Of a stretch of DNA of 64,000 bases, positions 24,259-34,575 are shown piece after piece (within the stretch, counting starts at the first letter, position 1; each line of letters opens with the position of its first letter). The position numbers and the translations under genes were made by a program. Where the stretch lies: contig NW_025335268.1 in the NCBI RefSeq assembly GCF_004798865.1, positions 75,462,511 through 75,526,510 on the forward strand. The letters are read 5' to 3'. The notes beneath the pieces were generated by a model. The model saw only the letters and a list, made by a program, of their open reading frames with translations, ran no database searches and had not been told where the DNA came from. This DNA is from Varanus komodoensis. Taxonomy: Eukaryota; Chordata; Lepidosauria; Squamata; Varanidae.

Positions 24259-26539
24259 GAAGGGGCAAGCAGGGCGCCAGCGCAGCTCCCAGTGCTGACA
24301 AAGGAAAGGCCCCCTGAAGCCGCTTTATGCAGGGCCTGCTCTGGCTCCTCCGAACCCCAACTTGGTGGGGCCCTGGAGGCCCTCGGGCTCCCCCTGCTCT
24401 GGGCAGGCCGGGCATCCCTGCCAGAGGGCTGCATCCAGGGTGCCCTGCGTGGGGGAGCCCTCCACCTCCGTGGGCGTCGCTTCCGAGCTGCAGCAGGACG
24501 CCGGGGCCTCCCTGCCGGGCTGGGCGAGGTCCCGGTCGGGGCGGCACCACAGACTGGGCAGCCAGGGCTCCGCGCCCGAGCCAGCGCGCCTCTCCCGGCT
24601 TTTGGCTTCCTTGGGAGGCCGCCCGGTGACCCTGCATCGCTCGTGGCCGCTTGCTTGCAGCGGTTCAAGATTCAGCAGTCCTGCGGGAAAGGCAGCGCGG
24701 CATTAAGCCGAGCGGCTCGGCAGGCACAGCCGGTGTGCAGCGCGGTTCAGTCTCGTGGGGGCCCGGGCCCAGCGAGAGGCGGCCGCCAGAGCGGGCCCAC
24801 GGAGACGCTTGGCCCCTTGCCTGAGCTGTGGGCCTCTGCACATGCAGACGGGGGCTCCTGGGGGGGCGGTCTCGCGGAGCAAGGAGACGGGCATGGGGGA
24901 GACCGCCCCCGGTGAGCCTGCCATGCAGCCACACTCTGGGGGATACCGCAGCGGCCCCAGAGGGGCGGAAGACCCCCTTGTGGCCCTCCCAGCGGCTTCG
25001 CTGCTGCATTCTGGCCCCCCGGAGCCGGTGCACTCGCTGCAGCGCGGAAGCCCCTTCCGGCCCTTGGAGTTCCTGTTATGCACACGCACCGGTTGCGTTC
25101 CAGCCGGGCTGGAGCTGAGCCTTTTCTGACCGTAAGAAAGGTGGGGGGGGGGGCAACTGGGCAAAGGCAGCATCGCCGTTTCCAGCCATCCCCAGGGTTT
25201 CCAGGCACACGCAGCATCTGGGGGCCCCCTGCGTAATAGCCTGATCCTGCAGTGGCGGCGCGCTCTCGCCCCAAACGCAAGGACACCCAGTCCGGGGGGC
25301 TCCTCCGCCCTGGCCCAGGCGGCTGCAGCCCCTCGGCCTCCATCCGGCGCTGCCTCCTCGGGGCACCGCCAGGTGGTTGTCCGAGTTAGGGAGAAACGGA
25401 GCTGCGCGTCGTCCGCACGGTGAGGGCAACGCAGCCCAGCGCTCCGGAAGAGCTCTCTGGGCAGCCCCGCCTGGATGTCGGGAGGCCGGGAGTGCGAGAG
25501 TCCCGGGGGGCGGGCAGCCCGTCTCGGTGGCCACGTGCAGTGCAGGAGCCCCTCCGTTTAAGGACGTGGTTAAGGCAGCCACAGGCCTGGGGCCCAGGAA
25601 AACGGGCCGAGCAGCTCCGTGCCACTGTCCCGGTGCAGCTGGGCACTCCGTGCAGCCGGAATGCAACTGCTCTGCAGGGCGGGGTGGAGCCCCCACCCAG
25701 GGGCTGCGCCCGTCTTGGTGCTGGCGCATGCGCAGGCACCTCGCCGCCTCCTTCAGGAGCTGTTTCCCCCTCACGGTCTGAGTGAGGCGGAGGTGTTTGC
25801 GCCGGATGTGGGGCCGGGCTGGGCCAGGGCAGTGCTCTGGAACGGAGTCCCGGCACGCAGAGGCCCAACTGGCAGGTGGCTCCTACCTCCAGGGAGCCAG
25901 TGCTTCCCTTGGGGATTTTTGGGGGGGAGGGATCCTCCAAAGAAGATTGAGAGTGTGATCTGGGGGTGCTTGTGCTTGTGCACGCAACGCGACCAGACCT
26001 CGCGGTGGCTGGGTCTCACTGGGCCTTTCCCGGGCAGGGGGGCTCGGGCACGGTGGTCCCCATGCAGGCACCTCCTGCTCGGAGCGTGGCTCCGGGTTCT
26101 GCCTGGCTGCCCCATGAAGCCGGTTCGGGCGCTTCAGTGGCGCAGAGCAGGACTGTGACATGCGTGTCCCCGTGTGCGGACGGCAGCCCCGTGTCCCAGG
26201 AGCCGTTTTGGTGGTCCGGTGCCTTCCGGGTGGGCCGACTCAGGGGGCTGACGCCTGCCCCTGAAGTCCTCCAGAGGGACACAGCGGCTCTCTGGCCCTG
26301 TCAGTCCCCCCCCCACGCTGAAGACCCCCTGCTGGGGCGCATGACTCAGGAGGGAAAGAGCGGGCCCTCTGGGCAGGGGCGCGCACCCGTGGAGAGTCCC
26401 CCACGGGTCTGGGGCTGGCCGGAGGTTGGGGCCCCGTGCCGGCTGATCCGGGCAGGGGCCGCTGCTGGGGAGCACGAGCCCGATCCTGGGGGATGCCGCT
26501 GGCATGGCCTGCTGGCAGTTTTGTGCCCTTCCGTGCGTT

Positions 26540-26990
26540 CTTTTGCTTATATTTATTTTATTTATTAGATGCTTATCCCTCCCTGTTAGGCATAGGGCTC
26601 TCTGAATGTGTTGGACGGTTAAAAATATACAGCAAAATACAATTTAAAATAACTTTTAATGTAAGAGTAAAACCTAATAACCCAACAAACAAATCCATGC
26701 CCTCATGGAACTCTGCAGACCCACGAACAGCATAAAAGTCACCACGGCAGATGATAAAGTGACTCAAAACCTTTGAAATCATTCTAACAATTAAAAAATT
26801 TGAAGGTTAGAAGGTTTTCTTCTGGCACCAAAAAGAGCATAAAGAGGGTGCCGGGTGAGCTTCTCTGGGGAGCTGGTCCCAAAGTCAGGGTGCCCCGCTG
26901 GGAAGGCCCTTCGCCCTGTAGCCCCCCCCCCCATTTCTGGGGGAGGGAACTCCTTGGGAAGGGCCTCTGGTGATGATTTAGGGGTTCAGC
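26540..26990 (-). mobile_element. L2-like LINE 3' end, antisense
   Basis: On the + strand it opens with 'atttattttatttattagat', then 'gcttatccctccctg', the reverse of an ...ggatataaataaa LINE tail, followed by AT-rich 3' UTR. At about 26825-26930 the minus strand encodes a diverged form of the LINE C-terminal pattern RAF-hydrophobic-LWN-LP-E-RLAP-LY-FRR (here seen around GTSSPEKLTRHPLYALFGAR). That pattern is typical of L2 ORF2 ends. Old and defective. Confidence 0.65.
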
Positions 26991-27465
26991 TGGCCACCTG
27001 GGGGAAGGGGCGCACCTTTAGATACCTGCACCCCAAGCTGTTGAGTGTTGACCCCTGGGACTGGGCTGGATTGCCCCTGGGAACCGGTGGAGGACTGGCT
27101 TCGGATGCTCGTGCCTGCCAGCCCTCGTCAGCCGCGGCCTCGCTGCCCCATCCGGGACCCCCGGGCGTTTCCGGACCGTCTTCGAGGTAGCGCCCACAGA
27201 GAGTGTTGCGGGGGGCAGACAGGAGGCCAGCCAAGCCTGAGTTCCCAGCCTCGCTCTGGTTTGACTGCTTGGCAGACTCACTGCAGCCTGCACCAGTCTT
27301 CTCCAGCCAGCACCGTGTGGAGGTGTTGCACTGCAATGCCCATCATCCCCGTGGGGGCACGCGCCAGCACCTCCGGGGGCCCCAGCTTGGAGAAGGCCGC
27401 CAGGCATGCACCCCGGTGGCCCCTGCATCTCACCCCCCACCCCGTCTCCGCTTCTCTCCCCACAG

Positions 27466-27579
27466 TGCTCAGCATCGGAGAAGGGGGATTCTGGGAAGGC
27501 AGCGTGAAGGGCCGCACCGGCTGGTTCCCGGCGGAGTGCGTCGAGGAGGTGCAGCTGCGGCAGTACGACGCCCGGCCAG
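27466..27579 (+). CDS. SHANK3: SHANK3 internal exon, C-terminal part of the SH3 domain
   Basis: The translation reads (V)LSIGEGGFWEGSVKG, then RTGWFPAECVEEVQLRQYDARP. This is the C-terminal part of the SHANK SH3 domain, including the GFWEG and GWFP signatures of the SH3 fold. From remembered family sequences, SHANK3 has VKGRTGWFPA(D/E)CVEEVQMRQ, SHANK2 has SARGHIGWFPAECVEEVQCK and SHANK1 has VKGRVGWFPSDCLEEV, so this is SHANK3. The exon is bounded by a strong acceptor (a pyrimidine tract ending ctctccccacag) and a consensus donor (gtgagt). It is 114 nt: 2 nt completing a Val codon, 37 codons, then 1 nt of the next codon. That 1 nt (G) plus AA at the start of the exon at 50334 makes the expected Glu. 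SHANK3 is a scaffold of the postsynaptic density at excitatory synapses. The exon for the first part of SH3 (a GRKFIAVKAH-like segment) was not found upstream in the window. Confidence 0.95.
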
Positions 27580-27686
27580 GTGAGTGCCCCGCGCGGCTGT
27601 GGCGGGGGGGCGGGTTGCCGCAGGAAGCGGCCTGGTGCCGGCTCAGGGTGCGCCTCCGTCCTGCATCCGGACATGCGATGGCGGAA

Positions 27687-27719
27687 GGCCCGGCCCGGCC
27701 CGGCCCGGCCCGGCCCGGC
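27687..27719. repeat. (CCCGG)n simple repeat
   Basis: About six and a half units of ggccc just downstream of the SH3 exon. Confidence 0.9.
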
Positions 27720-27775
27720 GGCCACGGGCCAGCAGGCATGTGCGAGAGGGGCTGGCCGGGCTCCTTGCTGCGAGC

Positions 27776-27900
27776 TCCCCCTCGCCCCCCCCCCCCGGGG
27801 GGGGCCGGCCCCCCCCCCGTGGGGGGGAGGGTGCCGGCCGCCGGGCCCCCCCCTTTTCCAGAAACGGGCACCGGGGGCACCCCCCCCCCCCCGGTCCATG
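27776..27900. repeat. Alternating long C and G homopolymers, hairpin-forming
   Basis: Runs of 10 C and 8 G in direct succession, then C9 and G7 separated by a few bases, then C9 and C14 further on. Complementary runs can fold into stable hairpins. It begins about 200 bases after the SH3 exon. Confidence 0.8.
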
Positions 27901-28813
27901 AGGAAGTGCCCCAGGGTCTCAGGGAAGGGGCCCCTCTCCCGTCTGGGAGCCACACACAGCCATTCTTGCTTGAGCTTTCATTGAGGACTAGTAACTTGCA
28001 TTGTAAAAACCCCATGTACATGTGAGGGAGAACTGTGTGTGCATGTGCAGGGGACTCGCTTGCCCTGCCTCTGAGCTGTGGAGCAGCGTAAGAAGCAGCA
28101 TTTCCGAGGCTCTCGTCGTGCTCGAAAGCCTCTTTGGGCTGGAGGTGCACCTGGCCGAGGCGAAGCTCCGCTCGCCCTGTCCGGGAGGGTGGGCTGCGTT
28201 CCCCGACGGAGCAGAGAGCAGTGTTTCCAGCGGTCAGGCCCTCAAGCACCGGCAGGGGCACCAGAGCTCGCCTGGGCCTGCCCGTGTTTCGGCTCGGGGG
28301 GGGGGCAGAGGGCCCCCCTGCTGCTGGTCGGCTCCAGGGCAGGGAGAAGCTGCAGTCTCACCTGGCAGGTGTTGCAGGCGGGCGCAGCAATGGCGGCACA
28401 GTTCGGTCTGGGGGTGCAGCCAGGCACCCAAACAAAGGGAAGCCGTGCCACGGGGAGGGCTGAACAGAGGAGGAGCCCCCCAGCGCCCCCCAGGGCGTCG
28501 GATGCCGGGAAGGGGCTCCTTTCTTCACGAAAAGGCCGTGTGAAGGGTCACAGGCCGGCTTCGCTCTGCGCCTTCCCGTTGCGGTCTGATCTTGCATTAA
28601 AAATACGCCTGGCACGTTTTGCAAAAGCCAGGCTGTGCCCGGGGAAGGCAGCCTGCGGCCGCGACCCCTTCAGAGCCTCGCGCCCGGGCCAGATGCCACG
28701 GGATGGGCGGGTTGGGGTGCCTTCGCCGCTCGGCCCCGGGCGCCACGCGGGCCTGAATCACGAGGCGTGTGCGTGAGCTCATGTCACGGATGGGTGCGGA
28801 AGACGGGGAACTG

Positions 28814-29049
28814 AGCGCCAGGGTGGCGTAGTGGTGAAGAGCACGGGACTGGGGCTCAGGCGACCTGGGTTCGAGTCCCCGCTCGGCCATGGAGCCAGCT
28901 GGGTGACTTTGGGCCGGTCACAGCCTTGCAGCCCAGCCTACCTCCCAGGGTTGTTGGGGGGATAAGATGGAGGAGGAGAACGATGGAAGCTTCCTTGAGC
29001 CCTTTGAGGAAAAAGGCAGGATATAAATCCAGTCAATAAACAAACAAAC
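28814..29049 (+). mobile_element. tRNA-derived SINE, Sauria-like
   Basis: The tRNA-like head has an A box tggcgtagtgg at 28824-28834 and a B box ggttcgagtcc at 28868-28878. The body reads 'agctgggtgactttgggccg' and 'cctacctcccagggttgttg', then 'gataagatggaggaggagaa'. The tail reads 'ggcaggatataaatccagtc' and ends in aataaacaaacaaac. This layout is that of Sauria SINEs of squamate reptiles, whose 3' ends resemble Bov-B LINEs. The copy is well preserved compared with the two other relics in the window. It is the main clue to the host group. Confidence 0.85.
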
Positions 29050-29249
29050 TTGACCTAGCCGTGCTTAACGCCCGCAGTGCGCGTCAGTGGCTCCTTGGCA
29101 TACTGGCCTCGCGTCCCCTGGTCACTCGGGGTGATTCTGGGGGAGCCGGCTGGGGGCAGCGTGCCCGGCGGGTGCTGGGGGCGCAAGGAGCAGGTGGGGC
29201 TGCCCCAAGCGTCCTTCACCACCTCTGCAGTTCCTCTGGGGGGCCGCCG

Positions 29250-30165
29250 GGGCTTGACCCAGGACGAGAGGCCAGCATGGATTCCGCAAGCACAAATCCT
29301 GCCGGACGGATCCAGGTCCACTTTTTGACCTGTGACCTCCCTGATGGACTGTGGGGAGGCTGTGGCCATCACCTGCCTTGAGCTTCCTCACTGCCAGAGC
29401 TGCATGGGGGGGGGGCTCCCCCCGCTGGAGGCATTCAAGGAGAAACTGGGCAGCCCCCCGAGTGGGGTGGTCACGTGGTGTCCTGCAGCAGCAGGGGTGG
29501 ACCCGATGGCCTTCACGGCCCCTTCCAACTCGGCTGTTCTAGGATTCTGTGATCTAGGAACACTTTTGACCGAGTGCCGCGTGATGTTTGGGTTGGCCAT
29601 CCAGCCCAGAGTGGGCGAGGTGGAGCGGCTGTCAGGCGGATCCACAGGTGGACGCTGAACCGGACCAAGGTGCGCTCGGCGGCGGCGGCGGCACCTCCTC
29701 GGACTGGGGGCAGTGGCGAGGGGGGTGCCGCAGGGTCGGTCCTGTCCCCCCTGCACTTCGACGCGCCCATTAATGACTTGGACGAGGAAGTTCAAGGAAC
29801 AATCGTCAGATCTGCAGATGACACAGAACCGGGTGGGAGAGCAAATCCCCTGGGAGACGGAGGAGGAGCCACAGCCATCTTGGTGACTTGGAGCCCTGGG
29901 CTGAAAACCGCAGGCTGACATTCAGTCGCGGCAAACGCCACGTTCTGCACCGAGGAAGAAGCGGCCGGATGCGTGGTTGCGAGACGGGGAGCACTTGGCC
30001 CAGCGATGCTGCAGGGGAGGAGGGTCCTGGGAGGACCTTGGAACGGCCAAGCTGACGTGGCTGCGGAAAGGGCCAGTGCTATTTTGGGCTGCATCGCTCT
30101 CGAGCCCCATGAAGTCCTAGTGGCGGTTCAGAAGCCACTGCCCGCTCACCGGGTCATTTGGCCGC
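29250..30165 (+). mobile_element. Old CR1 LINE reverse-transcriptase relic, split by a younger CR1 tail
   Basis: Degraded CR1-like reverse transcriptase. HGFRKHKSCRT at about 29280 corresponds to HGFRKNRSC of the better copy. TFDRVPRDV at about 29562 corresponds to AFDKVPHDI. Further on, SGEG-AAGSVLSPLHF and NDLDEEVQGTIVRSADDTE (about 29705-29830) correspond to [14 protein letters not shown] and FADDTK, and AERASAILGCIALEP near 30065 corresponds to the C-terminal KRANATLGCIA block. Several frames are used and stops occur throughout, so the copy is inactive. A separate CR1 3' tail interrupts it at about 29400-29565. Confidence 0.8.
29400..29565 (+). mobile_element. CR1 3' terminal fragment nested in an older CR1
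   Basis: The stretch runs from 'ctggaggcattcaaggag' through 'gggtggacccgatggccttc' to 'ccttccaactcggctgttct' and 'aggattctgtgat'. This is the typical CR1 C-terminal codon / 3' UTR / 8-bp-like attctatg tail. The reverse-transcriptase homology of the surrounding element stops before it and resumes right after it, so this is a later insertion. Confidence 0.75.
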
Positions 30166-30694
30166 CCGCCAGAGGGGGTGGCTCGGCAAGGGGCCGGCCG
30201 GGGGCTCGGCAGCGCCAGTGCCTCACGCAGCAAGCTCTCCTAACGGGCCCGCAAGGTGACCGGCGGCCTCCGCATCCAAAGAAGCATCCCGGAGGCATTT
30301 CTGCAAGTTTGCTTTCCAGGTCATGTGCTTTTCAGCACCGCATTTGGGTGACGCGCATGCCGCACATGCACGCAGCGATCATGCGCTAGGACACGGGACT
30401 GATAACAGTGGAGCCCGTCAAGCGCCGAGCGATGATTGACATTCCAGCTGGCTGGCGCTGGAGGGAAAGGGCAAATTACGGAACCGTCTTCTTGAAACAC
30501 GGAGCGCCTCCCAGCTGCCCGCTGGGTCTGTGGGGGCAGGAGAACCCGGGCCGGCTTCCCGCCACTCCTGGGCGGCCAGCGGAGCGGGCCCTGGGGCCAC
30601 GCGTGGGCCTGCCCTGCTTGGACATCATCGCAAGACTGCTGTGCTCGGCCCCTCAGTCCGGCCCGGCCGGCACCTTCACTGTCCTCCTGTTTTT

Positions 30695-30885
30695 CCTTGA
30701 AATGGAAGCTGTTGGGTTTGAAGCCTTTATCTGAACATATTTTCCATGCACCCCATAGCACAGTCATTCGGGCAGCTTACGAAGCTGAAGGAACCCAAAG
30801 CCGATACAAAAATACATCGTGCAGAAAAGAGAATCGGTGCAAACTTAGCCATTTCTACTAAAATTTAAAAGCTAAAGTGCCTGGG
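30695..30885. promoter_or_regulatory. AT-rich island, nature unknown
   Basis: 'tatctgaacatattttccat', 'gccgatacaaaaatacatcg' and 'ctactaaaatttaaaagcta', ending at a 16-C run near 30907. It may be a conserved element or an old transposon fragment. Confidence 0.25.
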
Positions 30886-33668
30886 AGAAGGTTGTGCCGT
30901 CGCGCCCCCCCCCCCCCCCCGCACGCCTTCTCATCCAGCACAGGTTGGTGAGAATGAAAGCGAGAGGTGGGGGAAGTGGCTGAGCCCCCGGGAGCGACCT
31001 GGGCGGGAGGAGGGCGGGAAATGGCGGCGATAACGGGGAGGGGACCTGGCTGCCTTTCCCCCAGCAGCAGCACGCGTGTGGCCGGCGACGGTCCCAGCCG
31101 GGCCACAGAGGCACGGGAAGGGCTTCTGGCAGAGCCCCTGGGGCAGAAGCTGTTGGGCGCCAGACCCCGCCCATGGCGGGCGCTGCGCCCCCTTGTGAGC
31201 CGACGGCTGTGGCCGGGGGGGCTGGGGGGGAGGAGGAGGCAAACTTTCAGCAGCTTGGCAGGCCCCTCCAAGTTAAAATTAGCGAGCAGTTGGACTGCAG
31301 CAAGTGATGCACAGTAAGAGCGGGGAAGGCCGGATGCACAGAGGCTCCTGGGCAGAAGTGCCCGGATCCGGGGCAGCGGCCGGCGCGCTCGGCCGGCCCG
31401 GGAGCCCGGCATGGCAGGCGGGGCGCTGCAAGCGGGTGGGCTTCCCAGGTGACCCCAGGCGATGTGGGGACTGGGGACGGGGCCGCTGGCAGGGCTGCCA
31501 GGGGCCCGTGGGTGCATTCGCCCCACCCAGGTCAGCCGGGCCCCCTCCGGCACAGGCGCCCTCGCCCGTTGTGGCACAAGCGGGGAGGCGGTTGGCTGTC
31601 CACGCCATGCTCTGTCACGTCACCCGCAGCCGGCCACGAGGGGCTGTGCGGTTCCGTAGCGGAGCTCTGCCCGCCCCGCAGCCCTCTACCCTGCTGGCTG
31701 GCGGCTCTGAGAGTGCCACCCGCCCCAACGGCCCCCGCTCGGAGCAGGCCTGGCTGGCACGAGCCGTCTCGGCAGCCCTCCCGGAGCTGGGCGTGGGCAG
31801 GAGCTCAAGGGCGCCGCCGGCGTGGGGCACCAGGGCCTCCCTTCCTGCTTCCCTGGCATCCCGACCCGCTCGCCACCGAAGTGGCTCCCGCGAGTCCCTT
31901 CTAGCCGTGCGTGGCAACCGAACAGGCAGGCACCTCGAGGAGCGGCCCGAGTGCGCCATCGGCAAGGGGCCGGGCGGCCGAGCTGGCCTGCGGGGGAGGC
32001 AGTGCAGAGGAGGCCCCCGGGCCCGGCCCCCCTCTCCTGCCCCATTGCTCCAGCAGCCCCTTCCCGCAACTCTCTGGAAGGCCGCGAGCGGGTCTCTGTG
32101 TTCCCCTCCCCTGGGCCCTTCTCGTCAGCGCCGACCTTTCCTGCAGGGAAGGGCGCTGGGCAACGGCCCAGCCCTGGTGGGGGGCTGCCCCCAAAGTGGC
32201 CCCCACCATCGTGCCACATCCTTCCCTCCTGTGCGCACGGCCCCTGCCCGGGGCCTCTGCCCTTGTGCGAAGGGCACGCGAGTCGAGTGGTGGCGGCGGG
32301 AGCGCGAGGGGAGTGCGAGGCGGCCGGCTGATGGATGAGCAGGCGAAGCCGACCCGATTTTCAATCTCTCCCTCAGCTCCCGTCATCATTATCAATTACA
32401 GCGGGAAGGAGCGCTTCCGCGTGGATGAGCAGGCACCCTGCCCTCCCCGGTCCGGCAGCGGGCAGGGCCAAGCCGCCGGCACTCCGAGGGGCCTGGGTCC
32501 CACGCAGGGCCCTCCGGCACGGCACTGGTGTCGGGAGGCCTGCGTGGCGGTGGCACCTGCCCTGCGCTCTGGCAGAGGCCGGAGCGTGGCCCTCTGCCAC
32601 ACCGGGAGCCACTCGGTCAGGCGCCGAGCATCCCTTGTGCTCACACATGGCTCCAGAGGGAAGACGTGGCCCCCGCCTGTGGGGAGCAGGCCCGTGGAAC
32701 GGCCAGGTGGGCCAGTCCCTGCGGAGCTGGCCTGGCACTGGGGCCCATGCCTGCCCACGCCCGTGACCCCCCTGGCAGCGTCCCGGCTGGGCTGCGCATG
32801 GGGTCAGCATACCTGACCGGGCAGCCGGCGGGACGCAGGTGATGAGGGTGCCCCGGCAGACGGCCTCCACGGGCCTGGCAGGGCTCAGGGCAGCAGCTCG
32901 TCCACGGGGGAGTGGCAGCGCGTGGCGGGCAGACCCATAGCCGCCTGGGCTTCTCGGGACCACCTCCCCACACACTGGGAGAGGGGGCACGATGCCTGGA
33001 GGCGAGGGAGGAACAAGAGGGCGCCTGCGAAAGCCTTCCTTTGGGTGGAGGTCTCTCTCCCCCCCCCAATTCTGGCTGCGTTTCCCCTTCCATAGTGGTT
33101 GCCAGGGAGCTTCTGACTGCTGAGCTCAGGGGTCAGAGCCCCCGAACATCTGCCGGGCTCCCGGCCCCCCCGGAAGGCAGGGAGATGGCGCAGGCCGTGT
33201 TCCCAGCAAAATATTACCAGTCGGGGTGCATTTAATGGGACGTCTCGCTTCCTGCCCTCGCAACCCCTGTGCTGGAAGGTGTCAGCCCGCCAGGGTGCCC
33301 CCTGGGGCCACATGGCAGGCCAGCCTGCAGGGCTCACTGGGACACGGCTTTTTCGCAGGATGTTCGCTAGATCCCCACTGCATTTCGAGGGAAAGGGGAG
33401 GGCGAGAAGTTCCTCGGCAGCCCCCATCCCGTTTCTCTCTCTCTCTGCACCGTGCACTGTTCACAGCCGCGTCTCTGGGCACCTTCGCTCTCAGCCGCAC
33501 GCACCCCCCAATTCCCATTTCTGTAACCACGACCGGGAAGCAACGGGGCCCTTTCCGGAGGCACAGCACACGGGGCAGCGAAGTGTGGAAAAGAGCTGCT
33601 TCCAGGCGGAAAACCAGCGCAGGGCAGCCCTTAAGCTTAAACTGCATGCTGAAGAGCAGCACCTAGCA

Positions 33669-34575
33669 CAGTGGTGGCGAACCCGTGGCACGCGGGCCAC
33701 AGCGGGCACGCAGAGCCCTCTGTCGGCACGCGAGCCCAGTCGCCCCAGCAGCGCCCCAGCAGCCGAGCATCGGATAACAGCGCACATAGGGGCCATGCGC
33801 ATGCTCGGAAAGCAGTAGCGACACCAGGCGATGACGTCACGAGCTACGACTCATTAGCCACAACTCGGTCCGAGCTTTTGCGTGGCCGGTCAGTGTGCTG
33901 CCAAGGATATATATATATCTCGTATTTGCTTGCACTGGCTGTGAAGTGTTTCTTCTAAACTAAACCCTCAGTTTTCAGGTTTTATTGTGTTTGGAATGGG
34001 CAGAAATGATGAGCAGTCCAGAAAAACCTACTCAAGGAAGGCTTTTTCAAAATCACCTCTTTTCCATGGTATTTTAGCCCTATACTAGGGTTAGGGAGTG
34101 TGCACCAGGGTAGGGTTAGGGTTAGAAAAACAAGGTGTCCTGGCATGATTTTGATGGTTGGAATGTGTTTAGAGTTCGCAGAAATGATGAGCAGTCCAGA
34201 AAAAGTACTCGGAAGGCATTTTTAATCGCCCTGTCTGTCGGCACATGATCCAAGTCACCCCAGCATCGCCCCAGCAGCCGAGCATTGGGTAACAGCGCAC
34301 ATAGGGGCCATGCGCATGCTCGGAAAGGAGCAGCGGCGCCAGGCAGTGACGTCAGAAGCTGCCACTCGTTAGCCGCGACTCGTCCAAGCTTTTGCATGGC
34401 CATTCAGTGCTCTGCGAATGATGTGTATATATTTGCTTGCACTGGCTGTGAAGTGTTTCTTCTAAACTAAAACCTCAGTTTTCAGGTTTTATTGCAGTGC
34501 TGGCCCTTTGCAATAAATAAGTGGGTTTTGGGTTGCAGTGTGGGCACTCGGTCGCGAAAGGGTTCCCTGTCACTA
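33669..34575. mobile_element. Non-autonomous hAT-type DNA transposon with internal duplications
   Basis: The left end reads cagtggtggcgaacccgtgg. The right end, reverse complemented, reads tagtgacagggaaccctttc, giving short imperfect terminal inverted repeats of the hAT type. Flanking 8-bp direct repeats acctagca (33661-33668) and accaagca (34576-34583) match at 7 of 8 positions, as expected for hAT target duplication. No transposase is present. Inside, a segment around 33717-33985 recurs at about 34225-34490, offset by 507-516 bp, and a 60-bp block around 34001 recurs at 34179. Both long copies carry a perfect TGACGTCA (33832-33839 and 34347-34354). Between them is a short telomere-like stretch with several ttaggg units. 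Confidence 0.85.

Larger units (their letters stand above)
1..27465 (+). other. SHANK3: Probable SHANK3 intron 5' of the SH3 exon (incomplete)
   Basis: No recognisable exon lies in this stretch. The expected preceding SHANK3 exon (SH3 start) and the ankyrin-repeat exons were looked for by conserved peptide and not found, so this is most simply one intron of more than 27 kb. It could contain an alternative first exon that I cannot recognise. Recognised content is annotated separately: CpG-rich start, AT-rich islands, CR1 at about 14.2-16.4 kb, a short CR1 relic near 9.9 kb, a SINE relic near 24.1 kb and an L2 fragment near 26.5 kb. In the remaining stretches (about 250-6420, 6620-9910, 9965-12555, 12700-13885, 16660-17465, 17680-19190, 19390-20680, 20760-22365, 22520-23635, 23830-24105 and 24260-26530) I see GC-rich DNA with homopolymer C/G runs and nothing I can name. 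Confidence 0.6.

Noticed and set aside
28814-28890. tRNA gene
   Set aside because: The A and B boxes belong to a SINE head. The acceptor stem and anticodon arm are not intact and a SINE body and tail follow.
31911-32816. Frame containing APVIIINYSGKERFRVDEQ
   Set aside because: It looks protein-like over about 20 residues, but there are no matching splice sites around it and no SHANK or other family match that I can name.
34081-34135. True interstitial telomere array
   Set aside because: There are only a few imperfect units, lying inside a hAT element, far too short for a telomeric block.
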